50,634 nucleotides of DNA from an uncultured Dysosmobacter sp. (GTDB taxonomy: Bacteria; Bacillota; Clostridia; Oscillospirales; Oscillospiraceae): NCBI RefSeq assembly GCF_947631635.1, contig NZ_CANRMB010000027.1:1-50634 (forward strand), in the 5' to 3' direction. The position numbers were made by a program, and so were the translations under genes. This document shows, piece by piece, positions 19,340 to 28,346 of the stretch. A model generated the notes under the pieces. The model was given only the letters and a program-made list of their open reading frames with translations, was not told the origin of the DNA and ran no database searches. Positions within the stretch are counted from its first letter, which is position 1, and every line of letters starts with the position of its first letter.

Positions 19340-19871
19340 CTCTGTGGAGATCCTTCCCACCGGCGATGAACTGTGCAGCGGTGTTGTGCTGGATACGGAC
19401 AGCCCCATGCTGATGCAGCAATTGCTGAAGCTAAACAACAATTGCACGATCCGCCGCAGCGCGGTCACGCAGGATACGCAGGAGGCCATCACACAGCGGA
19501 TCCGCCAGTGTCTGCTTCAGGAACCCGACCTCATCATTCTGATCGGAGGTTCCGGCAGCGGCCATTTACACAGCGAGGTCCTGGGCAAGGACTATACCCA
19601 CGCCGGTATGGAATCCCTGATGGATGAATGTAAGGCCACTTCTCTTTACGGAAAAAACGGTCACATGTGGAGCCGTCTGGTGTGCGGCTATATTGGGAAA
19701 ACCCTGGTGATGAATGTACCGGGCCCCTATGTGGAAGCGCAGGCGGCAATTGAGGCCTTTTGTGAAGTGTGGGAAACAGAGCCAGGGTTGAATGCCCTGA
19801 ACAGCGCCATGGCAGCGGCCGTGGCAAAGTGCTACGAGCGGTATGACTGTTCGTCAGCGGAGCCGGTGTAA
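19332..19871 (+). CDS. divergent MoCF-domain (MoaB/CinA-like) protein
   Basis: A 179-residue protein with the layout of the molybdopterin-binding MoCF fold. It begins SVEILPTGDELCSGVVLDTDSP, as in CinA and MoeA (the usual start is a TGDE..G....NS-type motif). It then has DLIILIGGSGSG in place of the usual GGTG loop, DYTHAGM where the family has D.TPE, and VMNVPGPYVEAQAAIEAF near the end, where MoaB/CinA proteins have PG.P. The altered GGSG loop suggests it is not a normal molybdenum cofactor enzyme and may bind another nucleotide or pterin. AGGTGG lies seven bases before the ATG, and it is coupled to the upstream gene. It is the last gene before the TRAP transporter. Confidence 0.65.
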   Translation: MINSVEILPTGDELCSGVVLDTDSPMLMQQLLKLNNNCTIRRSAVTQDTQEAITQRIRQCLLQEPDLIILIGGSGSGHLHSEVLGKDYTHAGMESLMDECKATSLYGKNGHMWSRLVCGYIGKTLVMNVPGPYVEAQAAIEAFCEVWETEPGLNALNSAMAAAVAKCYERYDCSSAEPV

Positions 19872-20073
19872 TACGAAGCCACATGAAAAAGTGGTGCGAA
19901 TCGTGTTAAACTGTTATGAGATGCTGCATCGTGCCCTCAGCGCCATGCGAGCGTGCGAAGCACGTGGGACTCTCCATAAAAGGATTTAATCGTGAAGCGT
20001 ATAAGACCGGCAGAACAACTTTGTGACTAACACGCGTCTGTGTTAGCTAATAAAAAGAAAGAGGGACGAAAAG
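19872..20073 (+). other. hairpin-rich gap before the TRAP binding-protein gene
   Basis: No gene. It holds small hairpins (CCAC/GTGG near the left edge, CGTGC-GAA-GCACG in the middle) and a perfect 7-bp stem CTAACAC-GCGTCT-GTGTTAG at 20027-20046, just upstream of the GAAAGAGGG ribosome binding site. The last could be an operator or a processing site that lets the binding protein be made in excess. Confidence 0.5.
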
Positions 20074-21138
20074 ATGAGTAAAAAGATGACTGGATTGTTG
20101 CTTGCTATCGTAATGTGCGTTTCTTTGCTGACCGGCTGCGGCGGCGGCAAGGAAGACACCCCCCCTGCCTCCGGCGACGATTCCCCGGCCCCCGCTGAGA
20201 GTGTTACCCTGAAGCTGACCCACTGCCAGCCGGAAGGCAGCCCTGTCGATCTGGCTACCGAAGAGTTCGCAAGACTGGTTGAGGAGCGCACCGAGGGCCG
20301 CGTGAAGATTCAGCTCTTCCCCGCCAACATGCTGGGCGCCGAATCTGTCACCCGCGACATGGTCAAGGAAGGCGGCTGCGATATCGTCTGCCTGGGTTCT
20401 GCAGCAAACAACTACAATAATGCCATGAACCTGGTCACCGCCTGCTACCTGTTCCAGAACATCGAAGAGGCTGACTACATGCTGTTTGACAGTGAATTCG
20501 CTCAGAAGTACATGCATGAGGACTATCTGGCCAACGACAATGTGGTCTATCTGACCAGCTGGGTCCAGTCTCCCCGTCAGACCATGGCTACTAAGGCCTT
20601 CACCACTCCCGCTGAGCTGAAGGGCATCAAGCTGCGTGTTCCCGCCGGTATTCCCGTTTGGGAGGCCGCTTGGAACGCCATGGGTGCTCTGACTGTCTCC
20701 ATGGGTCTGGACGACGCTTTCTCCGCCCTGCAGCAGGGCGCCTGCGACGGCGTTGAGGGCCCCATCGACCAGCTGTACTTCAACTCCTTCCAGGAAGTTG
20801 CCAAGGAAATGATCATGACCCAGCACAACTACTATTCTTATCAGATGCTGATGAACAACGACTCCTTCTCCGCCCTGTCTGAGGGTGACCAGCAGATCAT
20901 CCGGGACACCGCTCTGGAGCTGGATGCCTACCACGATCAGCTGCGTGACGAGAACGTGGACAAGCTGCTGGAAGACCTGAAGAGCCAGGGCGTCCATGTC
21001 ACCGAGCTGTCCGACGAGCAGCTGGCTGCTTTTGCAGAGCTTTGCGCGCCCGCGATCGATGCCAACATGGATTCCTGGGGCCAGGAGTGCTATGACGAGT
21101 TCATGACTGAGCTGGAGGCGTTCCGTGCCAGCCACTGA
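20074..21138 (+). CDS. dctP: TRAP transporter solute-binding lipoprotein DctP
   Basis: A 354-residue TRAP binding protein of the DctP family. It is exported as a lipoprotein, shown by a short basic N-terminus, a hydrophobic run and the lipobox LLTGC, followed by a Gly/Pro/Asp linker. The family ligand region has GIKLRVPAGIPVW, whose arginine normally pairs with a substrate carboxylate, and GACDGVEGPIDQLYF. Strong codon bias suggests high expression. It is the first of the three TRAP genes downstream of four unknown genes, and probably captures the acid they process. Confidence 0.92.
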   Translation: MSKKMTGLLLAIVMCVSLLTGCGGGKEDTPPASGDDSPAPAESVTLKLTHCQPEGSPVDLATEEFARLVEERTEGRVKIQLFPANMLGAESVTRDMVKEGGCDIVCLGSAANNYNNAMNLVTACYLFQNIEEADYMLFDSEFAQKYMHEDYLANDNVVYLTSWVQSPRQTMATKAFTTPAELKGIKLRVPAGIPVWEAAWNAMGALTVSMGLDDAFSALQQGACDGVEGPIDQLYFNSFQEVAKEMIMTQHNYYSYQMLMNNDSFSALSEGDQQIIRDTALELDAYHDQLRDENVDKLLEDLKSQGVHVTELSDEQLAAFAELCAPAIDANMDSWGQECYDEFMTELEAFRASH

Positions 21139-21188
21139 TGTAATGGCTGATCTCTAAAACGAAGATCCTGTGTTTGTCATTCGCGGTT

Positions 21189-21213
21189 CCGCCCCCACCT
21201 CGCGTGGGGGCGG
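21189..21213 (+). promoter_or_regulatory. intercistronic hairpin between dctP and dctQ
   Basis: A perfect 10-bp GC-rich stem CCGCCCCCAC/GTGGGGGCGG with a five-base loop and no following T run, 24 bases before the dctQ start. Such stems protect the upstream message, which suits making more binding protein than membrane subunits. Confidence 0.7.
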
Positions 21214-21236
21214 AGCGTGACTTCCAAGGAGGAACT

Positions 21237-21770
21237 ATGCTGAATATTCTGAAAAAAATCGATAAGGCCATCGTAAAGCTGTGTGACATATTCTTGGTTC
21301 TTTCCATCATCGCCATGGTCGGCTTTGCGTTTTGGCAAGTCATTGGCCGTTTCCTGCTAAAGCTGTCCACTCCCTATGCCGAGGAATTTGCAAGACTTGC
21401 CATCGTTTGGTGCATCATGATCGGCGGCGCTTTGGCTGTCCGCAAAAACGAGCACATCCGTGTGGACTCTCTTACCCGCATTCTGCCAAAAACCGTTCAA
21501 TTCATTTTGGAATTGTTCTCCTATGTGCTGGTTCTCATCTTCACGGTTTACATCACCAGGTACAGCTACGCCTATGTTCTGGCCACTGCCGAGGACTTTA
21601 CTACATCCCTGGGATATTGCCGCAACATTTTCTTTGTTCCTGGTATTGTTTTCGGTGTCATCACCATCCTGTATACCATTGTGAACATCATTCTGCTGCT
21701 TTATAACAAGATCAACCATACTTCTGTGACCATTGACGGCACCGAGCGTATGAACACGGACGTCGCATAA
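21237..21770 (+). CDS. dctQ: TRAP transporter small permease DctQ
   Basis: A 177-residue small membrane subunit of a TRAP transporter with four hydrophobic segments (about residues 15-37, 52-70, 88-110 and 128-152). It has the family motif YAEEFARLAIVWCIMIGGALAVRKNEHIRVD. AAGGAGG lies just upstream of the chosen ATG. The next gene starts 11 bases downstream. Confidence 0.92.
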   Translation: MLNILKKIDKAIVKLCDIFLVLSIIAMVGFAFWQVIGRFLLKLSTPYAEEFARLAIVWCIMIGGALAVRKNEHIRVDSLTRILPKTVQFILELFSYVLVLIFTVYITRYSYAYVLATAEDFTTSLGYCRNIFFVPGIVFGVITILYTIVNIILLLYNKINHTSVTIDGTERMNTDVA

Positions 21771-21781
21771 GGAGGTAACAA

Positions 21782-23047
21782 ATGGTTATTATAATTATGT
21801 TTGTGCTGGTGGCACTGGGTGTCCCTGTTACCTTTTCCCTGGGCATTGCGTCTCTGGTGTTCTTCCTTCAAAACAGCGTGCCCATGATAACCTTCGCTCA
21901 GAAATTCCTGGTAGCGGCGGACTCCTTCTCCCTGCTGTGCCTGCCCTTCTTCATTTTGGCCGGCAACCTGATGAATACCGGCGGCGTCACCAAGCGCCTG
22001 TTCAATTTCTGCGACGCCCTGATGGGCCACATCCGCGGCGGTTTGTCCTATGTTACGGTTGTGTCCTCCGCTATCTTCTCCGCTATTTCCGGTTCCGCTC
22101 TGGCAAATGCCGCCGGTCTTGGCTCCATGCAGATCAAGGCCATGACGGAACGCGGTTATCCCAAGAACTTCAGCACCAGCGTGGTGACCACCGCTTCCGT
22201 CATGGGACCCATCATCCCTCCCAGCATTCTGATGGTTCTATACGGCATTACCGCCGGTGTTTCCATCCAAAAGCAGTTCATTGGCGGTATCATTCCCGGA
22301 ATCCTTTATGCCGTCTGCTGCTGCGCAATGTGCTTCTATTACAGCAAAAAGTACAACTTCCCCAAGGGCGATAAATTCAGGATCAAACGTGTTTGGGAGG
22401 AACTTAAGTCCTCTATCTGGGCTCTGCTGGCTCCCGTCATCATTCTGGGCGGCATTTTGAGCGGCGTGTTCACCGCTACCGAGTCCGGCGCCGTGGCCTG
22501 CGTGTATGTTATCTTGGTTGGCATGTTTGTTTATAAGGAGCTGACCCTGAAGCAGGTTCTGGAGTGCTTCCTGGAGTCTGCCAAGACCACCGGTTCTATC
22601 CTGCTGATCGCTGCCACCGCCGCCGTTCTGGGCTTCTGCATGACCTATGATATGATCCCCCAGAAGGTGGCCTCCGCGCTGACCTCCTCTATCAGCACTC
22701 CCGTGGTTATGATGCTGATCTTCACCCTGATCTACCTGTTCCTGGGCTGCATCATGGAGGGCTCCGCCATCATCCTGACTACCGTACCCATTTTCGTCGG
22801 CATTTGCCAGACCATGAACATCGACCTGGTGTATTTCGGCGTGTTCGTGTCGGTCCTGCTGTCTGTCGCCACCGTCACCCCGCCTGTGGGTACCGTCATG
22901 TTTGTTATCTGCAAGAAAAACGATTTGACAATTGGTCAGTATTTCAAAAATATGCTGCCCTGGTTCGGCATGATCATTTTTGTCTGCCTGCTGATTGCCT
23001 GCTTCCCCATCATCACCACCTTCCTGCCCACCCTGTTGTACGGTTGA
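21782..23047 (+). CDS. dctM: TRAP transporter large permease DctM
   Basis: A 421-residue large membrane subunit that carries sodium-coupled substrate transport. It has about 12 hydrophobic segments and the family signatures LPFFILAGNLMNTGGVTKRL, SGSALANAAGLG and PPVGTVMFVICK. AAGGAGG precedes the ATG. It ends the operon ahead of a long hairpin. Confidence 0.93.
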   Translation: MVIIIMFVLVALGVPVTFSLGIASLVFFLQNSVPMITFAQKFLVAADSFSLLCLPFFILAGNLMNTGGVTKRLFNFCDALMGHIRGGLSYVTVVSSAIFSAISGSALANAAGLGSMQIKAMTERGYPKNFSTSVVTTASVMGPIIPPSILMVLYGITAGVSIQKQFIGGIIPGILYAVCCCAMCFYYSKKYNFPKGDKFRIKRVWEELKSSIWALLAPVIILGGILSGVFTATESGAVACVYVILVGMFVYKELTLKQVLECFLESAKTTGSILLIAATAAVLGFCMTYDMIPQKVASALTSSISTPVVMMLIFTLIYLFLGCIMEGSAIILTTVPIFVGICQTMNIDLVYFGVFVSVLLSVATVTPPVGTVMFVICKKNDLTIGQYFKNMLPWFGMIIFVCLLIACFPIITTFLPTLLYG

Positions 23048-23077
23048 TTCGGGAAATTTAGCCAAAAGGAAAAAGAA

Positions 23078-23119
23078 CCGAAGAGCGGTTCTACTGCAAC
23101 CAGTAGAACCGCTCTTCGG
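23078..23119 (+). terminator. 19-bp perfect hairpin after the TRAP operon
   Basis: Arms at 23078-23096 and 23101-23119 pair perfectly over 19 bp around CAAC. No T run follows (GCATAATTAAA), so it may end transcription poorly or act mainly as a 3' barrier. It separates the operon from the regulator gene. Confidence 0.7.
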
Positions 23120-23218
23120 GCATAATTAAATGTAGTAGATATATTTTGCGACTTGGGCACTTTACTTGCGGTTTTGTTTCTTGATCAGGCAGGCAATTGA
23201 TAAGGTAGGTGAATTCTA

Positions 23219-23977
23219 TTGTCTGAACAGAGCAAACGGTTGGAGCAGATATTTCATCCTGACCGTATCAAAAATGCGCAAAAGGTGAATCCCTTTGCAA
23301 AGATCTCAGATATTGTATATGATGTTTTGGCTGAGGCCATTTTATCTGCCACCATATCTCCGGGCAGCAGGTTGAATATTGCCAGCATCGCGGAGATGAT
23401 GCAGATCAGCCGCACACCGGTCTTTGCTGCTGTTTTGCGTTTAAAGGACAATGGTCTGGTGATCGAATCCTGCGAAACGGAAAAGTACCACAGATATTTT
23501 GTGTTGGACATCAGCAACGAGTCGTTGTCAGATTTGTTTATCGCGCGAAAAGCCATTGAGGCCACAGCTGCCGCTATCTGCGCCAACAATGTGGCGCTGC
23601 TGAACATCGAGAAGTTGAAAAAACTGGCTCGGGAGTTTCAGACCGTTTGGAGCGCTTACGCCAACGACGATAAGTCTGCGCCCTCTTTTTCCGAGCGGGA
23701 AAGTGTGGATAAAGAGTTTCATGAATATCTGGTCATTTCCACGAAAAATAAATACCTGATCGACATGTACCAGTCTCTTCACGAATCTCTAAGTTATCTG
23801 TCTGTCCGGACCTGTGAATTCGTAGCGGCGAAAAACGAACGGGAAAACCTGCTGATCCTCAGTTCCCAGCACATGTCTATCTGCCGTGCCATTGAATCCG
23901 GATTTCCGGAGGTGGCCCGTCAGGCTATGGAGAAACACATTGATTTTTGTCATCGCCGCTGCTTGATGAATCGCTGA
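23219..23977 (+). CDS. GntR family regulator, FCD subfamily (second copy)
   Basis: A 252-residue transcription factor of the same subfamily as the one at 11599-12348. The wing HTH is AILSATISPGSRLNIASIAEMMQISRTPVFAAVLRL, and the FCD domain has FHEYLVIST, SSQHMSIC and EKHIDFC. The start is a TTG (23219) with AGGTAGGTG upstream; no ATG or GTG fits better. It follows the TRAP operon and is its likely local regulator, sensing the transported acid or a product. The two paralogues bracket the region from the unknown gene at 12341 through nifJ to the TRAP operon. Confidence 0.88.
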   Translation: MSEQSKRLEQIFHPDRIKNAQKVNPFAKISDIVYDVLAEAILSATISPGSRLNIASIAEMMQISRTPVFAAVLRLKDNGLVIESCETEKYHRYFVLDISNESLSDLFIARKAIEATAAAICANNVALLNIEKLKKLAREFQTVWSAYANDDKSAPSFSERESVDKEFHEYLVISTKNKYLIDMYQSLHESLSYLSVRTCEFVAAKNERENLLILSSQHMSICRAIESGFPEVARQAMEKHIDFCHRRCLMNR

Positions 23978-24002
23978 TTGCAATCCAATTCCTATGAAGT
24001 TG

Positions 24003-24041
24003 AACGCCCCCGTTTTTCGAACATTGAAAAACGGGGGCGTT
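24003..24041 (+). terminator. terminator of the gntR gene
   Basis: A perfect 16-bp stem AACGCCCCCGTTTTTC/GAAAAACGGGGGCGTT with a seven-base loop, 26 bases after the stop codon. The T tract is inside the stem rather than after it. Confidence 0.7.
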
Positions 24042-24152
24042 ACATCTGAAATTTCCTGCAATTACAATAAAAAGCACGCCAGGCTGGTGTGCTTTACCCG
24101 GCGGCTGTACGCTTGAAAGGCACCTCTGCGCCTCCTGCCGGTGGACGAAGTG

Positions 24153-24197
24153 AAAACAGGAGACGGTCTGGAACAATTCCAGACCGTCTCCTGTTTT
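24153..24197. terminator. bidirectional terminator between convergent gntR and alr
   Basis: A perfect 21-bp stem (24153-24173 with 24177-24197) with a CAA loop, A tract on one side and T tract on the other. It can end transcription from both sides and closes the symporter-amidohydrolase-racemase operon. Confidence 0.88.
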
Positions 24198-24251
24198 TAA
24201 CCTCAAAGTTGGCCGCACGCCGAGAGGCAGCGGTCTCCGGCGAAGAATGCC

Positions 24252-25388
24252 TCAGAGAATTCTTGTTCCGTTTTCGATATAATAGCGCGGAAGCCGCACG
24301 CCCTGCCGGCAGATGAATTCTGTGTCAGAGGTGTTGGCAAAGGCCCCCACCTCGTCCAGCGTAATGGTCTCTCCGCCCTGCGAACCCAGCAAAACGACTT
24401 CATCCCCCACTTGCGGGGCCGTGACATTGGTGATGTCGATCATCAGCTGGTCCATGCAGATGTTTCCAATGATCGGGCAGCGGACGCCATGCAGCAGGAC
24501 GGCGCCGTGATTGGAGGCGATCCTGGAAATGCCGTCTACATAGCCGCAGGGAACAACGCCCACCGTGCTGGGTTTTTGCGCAGCCCATGTGCAGTTGTAC
24601 CCCACAAACTCGCCCCGGTCAATCTCCCGGACGCAGGCCAGCCTGGAATGTACGGACATTGCCGGATACGCTTCAATATCCGGAAAGGTCACATCGCCGC
24701 AATAAGAGCCATACAGCGCACTGCCCGGGCGGACCATTTCCAGATGCATTTCCGGAAAGAGCAGGGTCGCGCCGCTGTCGCAGATATGGCGGTACGGGAT
24801 ATGAATGCCGGCCGCCGACAGCTCCCCGCACAGGTCCATGAAGCGATGAAACTGCATCCAGCAATATGCGGTATCCGGATACTGATCCCCTGTGGAAAAC
24901 ATGGAAAAGATGCCCTCGACATAGAGGTTCGGCATGGCCGCGATCTCCGCGATGCAGGCCGCTGTCCTATCGTTCAGGTCAAGCCCCAGGCGGTGCAGTC
25001 CCGTGTCCACACTGACATGGATCGTCAGGCGTTTCTTTCGGCGCGCCGCCATATCGTTCAGCGCCTTGGCCTGCTGTATGGTGAAAACATTTGGGATCAG
25101 GTCATAATCAAACAGCAGGTCATAGGAATCATCAAAGGTATATCCAAAAATCAGGATCGGCTGCTTGAAGCCGGCTTCCCGCAGCTCCACGCCCTCCTCC
25201 GGAATGGCAACGCCAAAATAGCTGGCGCCCATTTCGGCAAAGACCCTGGCGCACTGGACCGCGCCATGCCCGTATGCGTTCCCCTTCAGAGGCGCCAAAA
25301 GTTTCGCGCCCGGCGCCATTCTTTTCATAATGAATGCTGTGTTCTTACGCAGGGCATCCAAATCGATCTCAATCCAAGATGATCTCAC
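24252..25388 (-). CDS. alr: alanine racemase family PLP enzyme
   Basis: A 378-residue fold-type III PLP racemase. The PLP lysine is K35 in LAPLKGNAYGHG, and the second catalytic base is Y264 in FVGYNCTW. VDTGLHRLGL and NICMDQLMID are typical of Alr. Two positions differ from ordinary alanine racemases: the PLP motif reads PLKGNAYGHG rather than VVKADAYGHG, and CDSGATLLFP replaces the usual NSAATLRFP. It starts at a GTG with AAAGGAG upstream. It is third in an operon with an AGCS symporter and an M20 amidohydrolase, so it may serve catabolism of D- or L-alanine or serine rather than cell-wall synthesis. Specificity cannot be read from sequence. Confidence 0.88.
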   Translation of the reverse strand: MRSSWIEIDLDALRKNTAFIMKRMAPGAKLLAPLKGNAYGHGAVQCARVFAEMGASYFGVAIPEEGVELREAGFKQPILIFGYTFDDSYDLLFDYDLIPNVFTIQQAKALNDMAARRKKRLTIHVSVDTGLHRLGLDLNDRTAACIAEIAAMPNLYVEGIFSMFSTGDQYPDTAYCWMQFHRFMDLCGELSAAGIHIPYRHICDSGATLLFPEMHLEMVRPGSALYGSYCGDVTFPDIEAYPAMSVHSRLACVREIDRGEFVGYNCTWAAQKPSTVGVVPCGYVDGISRIASNHGAVLLHGVRCPIIGNICMDQLMIDITNVTAPQVGDEVVLLGSQGGETITLDEVGAFANTSDTEFICRQGVRLPRYYIENGTRIL

Positions 25389-25410
25389 TTCTTACCGCTC
25401 CTTTCCCGGC

Positions 25411-26592
25411 TCATTGAACACCCAGATAGCGGAGAACCGCGCGGGACTGCAGCTCCACTGCAATATCCAGTACATCTTCATCCACCCGGAAGTTTTTGTT
25501 GTGGTGGGCGGCGACAGAGCCTTTCGCGGGATTGCCCATACCGATCAGATAATAGCACCCAGGGATCCCGGTCCGGAAGAACTCGGCAAGATCATCTCCG
25601 CCCATTTCCCGGACGCCTGCCGTTACAACGCTGTCCCCTCCCAGAACCTCGCGGGACACCCCGCAGACAATGTTGTGAAGCGCCTCGTCGTTTGAAAGCA
25701 GATTGTTGCCGCAGGTGATCTCCACGCTGCATGTGCAGCGGTAGGCTTTGCACACATCCTCAACGATCTCACGGAACCGGGCATGTACCGCCTTTTCCCT
25801 GTTGTGCAGGCAGCGGATCGATCCCTGCATCTCCAGGTCCGCTGGAATATTGATCATATAATTGCCGCCATGGATCATTCCCACGGTGATGAGCGTCGGC
25901 TCATCCAGCGTGTTGTATTCCAGCGTCTGCATCGTATCGATGGCGTCCATCACATGGCGGGCGCAATCGATCGGGCTGACCCCCTGCCACGGGGCATACC
26001 CGGCGGTATCCTGCCCGTGTATCGTCACTTTGAAATAGTAGCTGGAGGCACACTGGGGGCCTGGGACCACCCCGATCTTCCCCGTGGGAATGGGTGACCA
26101 CACATGGGAACTGAAAATCGCGTCAGGACGCGGATCAAGCAGTGCGCCGTCCTCGATCATCTGCGGCGCGCCGCAGTCCTCCTCATTAGGCTGGAACAAA
26201 AACACCACAGTGCCCGGCAGCTCCCCCCGGTGCGCCGCCAAAATCTTTGCAACGCCGAGCTGGATTGCCGTGTTGCAGTCGTGTCCGCAGGCGTGCATCA
26301 CGCCGGGATTCTGCGAGCAAAACGGCAGATCGTTTTCCTCTGTGATCGGCAGCGCATCCAGTTCCGCGCGCAGCATAACGGTTTTTCCGGTTTTTGCGCC
26401 CTCCAGCACCCCGATCACGCCAGTGCCTGCACAGCGCCGGACCCGGAGCCCCAGCCCATTCAGCTGGTCCTCCACAAGCTGCGCGGTGCGGAATTCCTGG
26501 AATCCCAGCTCCGGGTGCGCATGGATATCCCGCCGAATCGCCAGTATTTCTTCAGATATTGCCGCAATCTCGTCCTTCACGTTTATCTTCAT
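25411..26592 (-). CDS. M20 family amidohydrolase (hippurate/N-acyl-amino-acid hydrolase type)
   Basis: A 393-residue M20D metallopeptidase/amidohydrolase. It removes an acyl or peptide group from an amino acid at a binuclear metal site. Metal-binding motifs visible are HACGHDCNTA (residues about 99-108), NEEDCGAPQM (the usual EEGGGGA position) and a C-terminal HHNKNFRVDEDVL. It has no signal peptide, so it is cytoplasmic. It starts 33 bases after the symporter gene and 22 bases before the racemase gene. Together they could import an N-acyl or simple amino acid, free it and racemise it. Confidence 0.88.
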   Translation of the reverse strand: MKINVKDEIAAISEEILAIRRDIHAHPELGFQEFRTAQLVEDQLNGLGLRVRRCAGTGVIGVLEGAKTGKTVMLRAELDALPITEENDLPFCSQNPGVMHACGHDCNTAIQLGVAKILAAHRGELPGTVVFLFQPNEEDCGAPQMIEDGALLDPRPDAIFSSHVWSPIPTGKIGVVPGPQCASSYYFKVTIHGQDTAGYAPWQGVSPIDCARHVMDAIDTMQTLEYNTLDEPTLITVGMIHGGNYMINIPADLEMQGSIRCLHNREKAVHARFREIVEDVCKAYRCTCSVEITCGNNLLSNDEALHNIVCGVSREVLGGDSVVTAGVREMGGDDLAEFFRTGIPGCYYLIGMGNPAKGSVAAHHNKNFRVDEDVLDIAVELQSRAVLRYLGVQ

Positions 26593-26625
26593 GTGTAAAG
26601 TCCTCTTTCTTTTTGCCAGACCGTA

Positions 26626-27990
26626 TCATTTTTTCGCCGCAAAGTTTTCAAAATAGTCCTTGGTCGTAGCGCGCAGGGACCCAGCCATCAGCACCAGTCC
26701 GGTTATATTGATGAAAATGTTCAGAGCAGTGGACATATCGGTAAACGGCACCACGGCGCCAAAGCCGACCCAGCCTCCGGCGACCATCAGGCCAAGATAT
26801 ACGATCACAAGGACCTTTGCCGCTGTCTTTCCAAAAACGCCACTCACATGGCGCTCCATGAAAATGCCCATGCCAATGGCGGAGGTAATTGCAAAGAGGA
26901 ACAGGCTCAAGGACAGCACCACGGTGCCGACCACACCAAAGGTCTCCGAGTAGGCCATCAGTGCCAGGGAGCTTCCATCCACGCCGGACTCCCAGACGCC
27001 GGTGGAAAGGATGACCAAAGCCGTGAAGGAGCACACCACAATCGTATCCACAAAAACCTCGAACACGCCCCACATTCCCTGCTGCACAGGATGCTCCACG
27101 TCGGCCTGCCCGTGCATGATGGACTGGATGCCGGTACCGGCGTCACTGGAATACATGCCGCGGGCGGTGCCCCAGCGGATGGCCTGCGCGATACCGGCGC
27201 CGGCAAATCCGCCGACAGCGGCAGTCCCCGTGAAGGCATTTTTAAAAATGCTGACGACTGCGCCCGGAAGATTCCCAATATTGAGAACCACGATCAGCAG
27301 GCCAAAGACAATGTAAATAATGGTCATTACGGGGACGATCGCCTCAGAAACCTTGACAAACCGCTTCATCCCGCCGAACATCACAATGCCGACGATCAAA
27401 ACACAGACAACGATTACAAGGACCTTATTCAGTCCAAACGCTGCGGTCATCACGTCTGTGATGGCAGATGTGTGCTCCGGGCCGGAGAGCAGCAGGCCCC
27501 ATGTAACCGTGAACGCATAAACCGTGGCCAAAACCTTCCCCAGTGTCTTGAAGGGGACGCCCTTCTTCAGGTACATGGACGGTCCGGCATTCCAAAGGTA
27601 GCCTCCGGTATTCGCGGCGGGTTCGCGGTATTTGACCGACGCCAGGGCCTCGCAGTATTTGATACCCATTGCCACGATGCCTACCACCCACATCCAAAAC
27701 ACAGCGCCGGGGCCGCCCATGGCGATTGCTGTGCCGACACCGACAATATTTCCGGTGCCAATTGTGCCCGAAAGGGCCGAGAGCACCGCCTGCAGGCCGG
27801 TGATGTTCTCACTGTCCTTTTTGTTGCGCAGGCTGTCGACGATCGTGTGTTTCAGGCAATAGCCGATCCTGCGGATTTGAATGAAGCCGGTGGCGATGGA
27901 AAGAACGATACCGCCGCCGACCAGCCAGACCAGCATTGGAACCCCCCACGCCCAGTCGGCAAACGCGCTGATTGCATTGTAAATCACCAT
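26626..27990 (-). CDS. AGCS family sodium/alanine (glycine) symporter
   Basis: A 454-residue membrane carrier of the alanine/glycine:cation symporter family. It has about ten hydrophobic segments. Family signatures are FIQIRRIGYC near residues 37-46, SALSGTIGTGNIVGVGTAIAMGGPGAVFWMW, and GYLWNAGPSMYLKKGV. It is first in the operon with the amidohydrolase and racemase. The ATG has AAAGGAGAAAGAATT before it. Confidence 0.93.
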   Translation of the reverse strand: MVIYNAISAFADWAWGVPMLVWLVGGGIVLSIATGFIQIRRIGYCLKHTIVDSLRNKKDSENITGLQAVLSALSGTIGTGNIVGVGTAIAMGGPGAVFWMWVVGIVAMGIKYCEALASVKYREPAANTGGYLWNAGPSMYLKKGVPFKTLGKVLATVYAFTVTWGLLLSGPEHTSAITDVMTAAFGLNKVLVIVVCVLIVGIVMFGGMKRFVKVSEAIVPVMTIIYIVFGLLIVVLNIGNLPGAVVSIFKNAFTGTAAVGGFAGAGIAQAIRWGTARGMYSSDAGTGIQSIMHGQADVEHPVQQGMWGVFEVFVDTIVVCSFTALVILSTGVWESGVDGSSLALMAYSETFGVVGTVVLSLSLFLFAITSAIGMGIFMERHVSGVFGKTAAKVLVIVYLGLMVAGGWVGFGAVVPFTDMSTALNIFINITGLVLMAGSLRATTKDYFENFAAKK

Positions 27991-28123
27991 AATTCTTTCT
28001 CCTTTCTCCCATATGATTTTTTCACCGTTTACAGGCCAATTTCAGGAGGCGCTCGTCAGGGCGTTTCCAATAATTCCCACCATTTGCAAGGCTGGCTGAA
28101 ACAAAAACTGACCTACTACGGTG

Positions 28124-28153
28124 ATTTTATCATTCCGTTTTCGTGTCAATCAA
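28124..28153 (-). promoter_or_regulatory. promoter of the symporter-amidohydrolase-racemase operon
   Basis: On the minus strand, TTGATT, an 18-base spacer and TAAAAT lie about 135 bases before the symporter start. A TTGTAC...TGTATAG imperfect dyad lies just upstream near 28185-28205, a possible PucR site. The gap 27991-28346 holds no gene. Confidence 0.55.
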
Positions 28154-28346
28154 CCTACAAAGCGTAAGTAATTCAACGATAGATAACTATACAGGTTGTA
28201 CAAATAGGCATTTCAAAATGGGAGATAACCGAGGTGATCCACCATGCCGCAAACATGGTTCCATCTTTCTTCCGCCTGCGAAATACACCGGGCAGGAACA
28301 GGGCCGTATCCGCACCTTGCGGCAGGCGTTCTCCGGCGGCTCCCAG

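Noticed and set aside
17653..21135. Long minus-strand open frames (431 and 362 codons) opposite the unknown gene and dctP
   Set aside because: Both mirror strongly biased sense genes that have good ribosome binding sites; neither antisense frame has domain features.
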